Source of the DNA: Nonomuraea cavernae
GTDB lineage: Bacteria > Actinomycetota > Actinomycetes > Streptosporangiales > Streptosporangiaceae
Assembly: GCF_014646355.1 (NCBI RefSeq)
Contig: NZ_BMNH01000002.1
Coordinates: 422,247-486,246 of the forward strand
Length of the DNA: 64,000 nucleotides
Reading direction: 5' to 3'
This document shows positions 60,276 to 64,000 of this stretch, in pieces; within the stretch, counting starts at the first letter, position 1; each line of letters begins with the position of its first letter. Under the pieces are notes generated by a model. It was not told where the DNA came from. It was given only the letters and a program-made list of their open reading frames with translations, and ran no database searches. The translations under genes and the position numbers were made by a program.

Positions 60276-60314
60276 CAGTCGACGAAAAACGGAAGAACAT
60301 TCTGGGAGCCAGAG

Positions 60315-61049
60315 ATGATGCTGCTGTCGGACCAGGCGGGCGCCAAGATCCCCCGTCCCGCCACGCTCCGGGAGAGCGTGATCGAGGCCATCCAGGAGCT
60401 CATCGTCTCCAGCCAGCTCAAGCCCGGCCAGCACCTGGTCGAGAGTGAGCTGGCCCAGCTGCTCGGGGTGTCCCGTCAGCCGGTGCGCGAGGCGTTGCAG
60501 CAGCTCAGCGGTGAAGGCTGGGTCGACCTGCATCCCGGTCAGGGCGCGTTCGTGCACGTCCCGACCGTGGAGGAGGCCGACCAGTTGCTCGCCGTGCGCG
60601 CGCTGCTGGAGACCGAGTCCGCCCGCCTCGCCGCGCAACACGCGAGCGAGGAGGGCGTCCGGCGGCTGCGCGAGCTGTGCTCGCGCGGCATCCAGGCGGT
60701 CGAGTCGGACGACACCGACGCCGCCGTGGCGATCAACTCCGACCTGCACGCGCTGGTCACCGCGCTGTCCGGCAACAAGGTGCTGGCCGAGCTGGCCGCC
60801 CAGGTGGCCCGCCGGGTGCGCTGGTACCACACGCCCGTGGCACGCCAGCGTGGCATGACGTCCTGGCGCGAGCACGCGGCCCTGATCGACGCCATCGAGG
60901 CGGGCGACGAGCGGCGGGCCGCCGAGATCATGCGCGAGCACACCGAGAGCACCCGCGCCTCCTACCGCGAGCAGCGGGCCGGCGAGCCGATCGAGCCGGC
61001 GCCCAAGCGGGTACGCCGCCGCCGCACGCGCACGTCGTCGGCGAATTGA
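60315..61049 (+). CDS. FCD-domain GntR-family transcriptional regulator
   Basis: A 244-residue regulator. The winged helix LRESVIEAIQELIVSSQLKPGQHLVESELAQLLGVSRQPVREALQQLSGEGWV (about 18-70) is followed by the FCD domain with LLETESARLAAQHAS, NSDLHALVTALSGN (metal Asp/His) and WREHAALIDAIEAGDERRA (metal His). The C-terminus is strongly basic (PKRVRRRRTRTSS). The ATG at 60315 follows GGGAG; the next codon is also ATG. Shared sequence motifs suggest it controls the MFS gene, the CoA-ligase operon and itself, with a glyoxylate-type acid as possible ligand. Confidence 0.9.
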   Translation: MMLLSDQAGAKIPRPATLRESVIEAIQELIVSSQLKPGQHLVESELAQLLGVSRQPVREALQQLSGEGWVDLHPGQGAFVHVPTVEEADQLLAVRALLETESARLAAQHASEEGVRRLRELCSRGIQAVESDDTDAAVAINSDLHALVTALSGNKVLAELAAQVARRVRWYHTPVARQRGMTSWREHAALIDAIEAGDERRAAEIMREHTESTRASYREQRAGEPIEPAPKRVRRRRTRTSSAN

Positions 61050-61125
61050 CGAGACGTTCACAAGCGGTCGCTTGCCCGGTAACACCCGGGGTAGAGGATG
61101 AGCTTCACATGGAGGTGATGAGTCG

Positions 61126-61302
61126 ATGAAGGCGTTTGTCCGCTTTCTTCTAAGTGATCCCCTGGGCCAACCGGCCGACGGCCGGGCGATCGGCCTCGGC
61201 CTGAGCATCGCGCTGCGCAAGCACTACTCCGCGGACGACGCGGAGAGCCATCTGCGCCGATGGGCCGTGGACCAGGAGGTCCGCGAGACGCCGCGGAGCT
61301 GA
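61126..61302 (+). CDS. Small hypothetical protein
   Basis: A 58-residue protein: MKAFVRFLLSDPLGQPADGR, then AIGLGLSIALRKHYS and an acidic/basic C-terminal helix DDAESHLRRWAVDQEV. GGAGGT lies 9 bases before the ATG and codon use matches the neighbours. No family is recognised. It stands alone between the GntR gene and a convergent operon. Confidence 0.6.
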   Translation: MKAFVRFLLSDPLGQPADGRAIGLGLSIALRKHYSADDAESHLRRWAVDQEVRETPRS

Positions 61303-61336
61303 GCCGTGGGCAGGAGCCGGCGCCCCCGCCCACGGC
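61303..61336. terminator. Bidirectional terminator hairpin
   Basis: GCCGTGGGC / GCCCACGGC, 9-bp perfect arms with a 16-base loop, between the small protein gene and the end of the TerC gene. Confidence 0.65.
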
Positions 61337-61338
61337 GG

Positions 61339-62328
61339 TCAGCCCTCCACCGGCTCCGACACCTCGGCCTTCTCCGCCGCCGCGGCGCTCCTGGCGTCGC
61401 GGGCCGACTTCAGCAGGCTCAGCACCGTGGTCACGGCGAGGGTGCCGAGGATGACCCCGAGAGACACCAGGATCGGGATCCGCGGCGCCCACGAGACGCC
61501 GTCGTGGTGCAGCGCCTCCAGCACCAGCTTGACGCCGATGAAGGCGAGCAGCACCGACAGCCCCTTGCTCAGGTAGACCAGCCGGTCGAGCAGGCCGCCC
61601 ACGAGGAAGAACAGCTGCCGCAGCCCCATCAGGGCGAAGGCGTTGGCGGTGAAGACCAGGTAGGGCTCCTTCGTCAGGCCGAAGATGGCCGGGATCGAGT
61701 CCAGCGCGAACAACAGGTCGGTGGTGCCGATCGCGACCATCACGATGAGCATGGGGGTGACCATCCGCCGGCCGTGGTGCACCGTCAGGCGGGCGCCGTG
61801 GTAGGTGTCGGTGGTCGGCAGCACCCGCCGGATGGCGCGCAGCGCGACGTTCTCCGAGAACTCCGCCTCCTCCTCCTCGTGGCCGATCAGTTTCCACGCC
61901 GTGTAGACGAGGAATGCGCCGAAGACGTAGAAGAGCCAGTCGAAGCGCGACACCGCCTCCGCGCCCGCCGCGATGAACACGCCCCGCATGAGCAGCGCCA
62001 GGACGATGCCGACGAGCAGCACCTTCTGCCGATACTCGTACGGCACCCGGAACCTGCTCATGATCAGCAGGAACACGAAGAGGTTGTCCACGCTGAGCGA
62101 GTATTCGGTGATCCAGCCGGCGAAGAACTCCCCGCCGTGCGCCGGGCCCGACAGCACGAGCAGGCCGATGCCGAACAGCACCGCCAGGCCCACGTAGAAC
62201 GACACCCAGGCGACGCACTCCTTGAACGACGGCGCACGCGGGTTGCGGGCGACCAGGTAGAAGTCGAATGCCAGCACCACGCAGAAGCCGCCGATCGTGG
62301 CCGGCCACACCCAGGCGGGCAGGTTCAC
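61339..62328 (-). CDS. TerC-family integral membrane protein (Alx-like)
   Basis: A 329-residue protein with about nine helices. The TerC core is clear: FAGWITEYSLSVDNLFVFLLIMSRF (acidic residues in the membrane) and MVAIGTTDLLFALDSIPAIFGLTKEPYLVFTANAFALMGLRQLFFL. TerC/Alx proteins take part in manganese export and metal loading of secreted proteins. The GTG start overlaps the upstream stop as GTGA. Being in one operon with an Nramp importer suggests joint control of divalent metal levels. Confidence 0.9.
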   Translation of the reverse strand: MNLPAWVWPATIGGFCVVLAFDFYLVARNPRAPSFKECVAWVSFYVGLAVLFGIGLLVLSGPAHGGEFFAGWITEYSLSVDNLFVFLLIMSRFRVPYEYRQKVLLVGIVLALLMRGVFIAAGAEAVSRFDWLFYVFGAFLVYTAWKLIGHEEEEAEFSENVALRAIRRVLPTTDTYHGARLTVHHGRRMVTPMLIVMVAIGTTDLLFALDSIPAIFGLTKEPYLVFTANAFALMGLRQLFFLVGGLLDRLVYLSKGLSVLLAFIGVKLVLEALHHDGVSWAPRIPILVSLGVILGTLAVTTVLSLLKSARDARSAAAAEKAEVSEPVEG

Positions 62329-62813
62329 CGCCGCGCTCCCTTCCTCCGGCTCAGGATCTGGGCGTGCCGGACGTAGTGGTCGAGCAGCTCCGCGGCGTGC
62401 GGGTTGTCCCCCGCGCGGTGGAGCAGCCAGTGCGGCATGAGCCGCTCATGCAGCCAGATGAAGCCGATCGCGAAGCCCAGGCTGACCATGGCCTGGAACC
62501 CCAGGAAGGGCAGCACGCCGTCGGCCAGGCCGACCCCGGCCACGCTCTCCTGGAACAACCGGGACAGCGGGTAGGCCGCCATCCAGTAGAGGCCCGCCGG
62601 CCCGAAGGTCCCCGGCCGGAACACGCCCCGGCCCAGCAGCACGCCGTACAGTCCCCCGAACAGGGCGAGGGGTGCGGCGAGCGCCAGCGCCGAGAGCGCG
62701 GCCAGGCCGGCGGACTGCCCCGCGAGGAGGGTCAGCCCACCGGCCATGGCACCGGCGACGGCTCCGATCGACGCCCCTGGCAGGGCGAGTTCGAGGCTGT
62801 GCCGTCCGATCAT
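62325..62813 (-). CDS. Integral membrane protein, unknown function, in metal-transport operon
   Basis: A 162-residue protein with four or so membrane segments (PGASIGAVAGAMAGGLTLLAGQSAGLAALSALALAAPLALFGGLYGVLLGRGVF; FGPAGLYWMAAYPLSRLF; FLGFQAMVSLGFAIGFIWLHERLMPHWLLHRAG). The short basic C-terminus DNPHAAELLDHYVRHAQILSRRK is His-containing. I do not recognise a family. Overlaps on both sides (TGATG with Nramp, GTGA with TerC) show it is translated with the transporters and may assist them. Confidence 0.7.
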   Translation of the reverse strand: MIGRHSLELALPGASIGAVAGAMAGGLTLLAGQSAGLAALSALALAAPLALFGGLYGVLLGRGVFRPGTFGPAGLYWMAAYPLSRLFQESVAGVGLADGVLPFLGFQAMVSLGFAIGFIWLHERLMPHWLLHRAGDNPHAAELLDHYVRHAQILSRRKGARR

Positions 62814-64000
62814 CAGCCCACGACCACGCCGAAGGCGAACAGGCTGTAGAACAGCATGCCGAGGTAGAAGAACGCGCCAAATCCGATGATCACGTTCGTC
62901 CACCACCTCGGCCTGATCGGTTTGGGCAGCATGCGGTTGTTGACCAGCAGCAGCGTCACGCAGTAGGCGCCCATCGCGAAGGTCGACAGGAACGCCAGCG
63001 TGTCCAGGATCCCGCTGGGCCCGTCGGCCGGGCCGAACAGCAGGATCAGGATGCCGAAGATGATCACCCCCCACAGGAAGCCCGCGTACAGGTGGGACAT
63101 GCGCAGCTTCTTGGCGCCCTTGACGAAGTTGTACGTCATGTCGGCCTGGCCGCGCGAGAAGGAGTCGAACAATCCCAGCGTCGCGTTCAGCCCGATCAGC
63201 GCGATGAACCCGAGGAAGATCATGCCGAGCACCGAGCTGCCGACCGAGGAGACGGCGTCCGACATGGCGCCGAGCGCCACCTCGCGGTCGTCGCCCTGGA
63301 CGGCCGTGCGGACGGCGGGGTTCTGCCGCACCGCGGCCTGGGCGATCACCGTGAAGGAGATCGTGACCAGCATGGTGATGCCCCAGAACAGCAGCAGCGC
63401 GTCGAAGGTGACCCAGCGCCGCCACCCCTTCCACTTGGCCATCTCGGCCGGGTCCTCGGTGTCGAACATGAAGCCGCGCGACGGCATGGCCTCCTCTTCG
63501 CCGGCGTGCCGCAGGCCCCGGATGCGCGGGATGTGCACGCCCATGCCGGCGCCCGAGTCACGCAGGTGGAGGGTGTACCACATCTGCTGCATGCCCGAGG
63601 GCCCGGCGAAGGCGCACGCGCCGACGATGACCGGGAACCAGGCCGCCGACATCGCCTCGGGCGGCAGGTAGCCGAAGGCGAACATGCCGGTGATCGTGGA
63701 GACCACGTCGCTCCAGGAGCCGACGAGGGAGGCGACCACCGAGGTGCTGATCACCAGGACGCCGATGAGCAGTGACAGGACCTTCTCCAGCACGCTGTAG
63801 ATCACCTTGGTCAGGCTGAAGATCATGCCGACCAGGATGAGCCCGACGACCGCGGTGGCCACCCAGGGGACGCCGGTGATCTCCTCGAACGCCGCCGCCC
63901 CGGCCGATAAGTGACCCGGCCAGATGTAGACGGCGATCGCGACGATGAAGAAGAACCACATCAGCGGCTTGAACACGCGGGCCGCCCCGGAGAAGATGCT
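62813..64000 (-). CDS. Nramp-family divalent metal transporter (C-terminal part; 5' end off the window)
   Basis: The frame continues past 64000, so the N-terminus is missing. The visible 395 residues contain about ten helices, an ELxE-like inter-helix region, CAFAGPSGMQQMWYTLHLRDSGAGMG, a long cytoplasmic loop with MPSRGFMFDTEDPAEMAKWKGWRRWVTFDALLLFWG, and FIALIGLNATLGLFDSFSRGQADMTYNFVKG. The GPSGMQQMW helix resembles the metal-binding helix 6 of Nramp-related proteins. This is a divergent member rather than a standard MntH, and the metal cannot be told from sequence. Confidence 0.75.
   Translation of the reverse strand, partial: SIFSGAARVFKPLMWFFFIVAIAVYIWPGHLSAGAAAFEEITGVPWVATAVVGLILVGMIFSLTKVIYSVLEKVLSLLIGVLVISTSVVASLVGSWSDVVSTITGMFAFGYLPPEAMSAAWFPVIVGACAFAGPSGMQQMWYTLHLRDSGAGMGVHIPRIRGLRHAGEEEAMPSRGFMFDTEDPAEMAKWKGWRRWVTFDALLLFWGITMLVTISFTVIAQAAVRQNPAVRTAVQGDDREVALGAMSDAVSSVGSSVLGMIFLGFIALIGLNATLGLFDSFSRGQADMTYNFVKGAKKLRMSHLYAGFLWGVIIFGILILLFGPADGPSGILDTLAFLSTFAMGAYCVTLLLVNNRMLPKPIRPRWWTNVIIGFGAFFYLGMLFYSLFAFGVVVG

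Noticed and set aside
62329..62812. yybP-ykoY manganese riboswitch before the TerC gene
   Set aside because: The TerC start overlaps the upstream coding region, so there is no leader for a riboswitch here.

Overview
The window is very GC-rich, tightly packed DNA. It has many GTG starts, frequent 4-bp GTGA/ATGA overlaps between consecutive genes, secreted lipoproteins, ECF sigma factors of actinobacterial types and a mycothiol-conjugate-amidase-like deacetylase. This points to a large-genome, soil-type actinomycete (Streptosporangiales/Streptomyces-like). Genus cannot be fixed from the sequence alone. No rRNA, tRNA or CRISPR array was seen.

Layout. 1-1.6 kb: the start of an isoprenylcysteine-methyltransferase-like membrane protein and a lipoprotein beta-propeller. 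1.6-12.2 kb: a peptide-uptake and D-peptide-processing island made of ABC permease B, a fused permease-ATPase, a second ATPase and a divergent binding lipoprotein, followed by a PucR regulator, a GNAT protein, a class-C beta-lactamase-like hydrolase and an N-acyl-D-amino-acid deacylase. 12.2-16.5 kb: GNAT, ECF42-type sigma factor, SDR oxidoreductase, a small acidic protein, a lipoprotein and a VOC protein. 16.5-18 kb: a solitary TnpB element. 18.1-27.8 kb: a second peptide island, an overlapping eight-gene operon (binding protein, two permeases, two ATPases, M20 peptidase, P1/DmpA-type peptidase, aldehyde dehydrogenase) with a divergent FCD/GntR regulator. A perfect operator-like palindrome lies in front of this operon and again in front of the SDR gene 13 kb away.

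27.9-44.3 kb: adenylate cyclase, SigE-type sigma factor with a membrane partner, an XRE regulator/glycosyltransferase pair, a decayed acyl-CoA ligase fragment, a MazG-like/Nudix fusion with minisatellite linkers, a TTC38-like TPR protein, a PIG-L deacetylase, a TetR/quinone-oxidoreductase pair around a 21-bp palindrome, a sugar kinase and an SNF2 helicase. 44.5-50.6 kb: a complete Mrp Na+/H+ antiporter operon (A/B fused, C, D, E, F, G), whose MrpC carries a long charged tail.

50.6-53.9 kb: a DUF6328-like membrane protein, then a translationally coupled pair of a JmjC/cupin_4 oxygenase and a protein with a nitrile-hydratase-leader-peptide (NHLP/proteusin) domain. I read this pair as a minimal candidate RiPP system and as the most likely undescribed system here. 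54-61 kb: a glyoxylate/C2 metabolism operon (two CoA-ligase subunits, hydroxypyruvate isomerase, aldehyde dehydrogenase) with a divergent MFS carrier and a GntR regulator. One gene is an in-frame chimera of the start of tartronate-semialdehyde reductase and the end of glyoxylate carboligase. 61.1-64 kb: a small ORF, then an overlapping metal-transport operon (Nramp, unknown membrane protein, TerC) running off the right edge.
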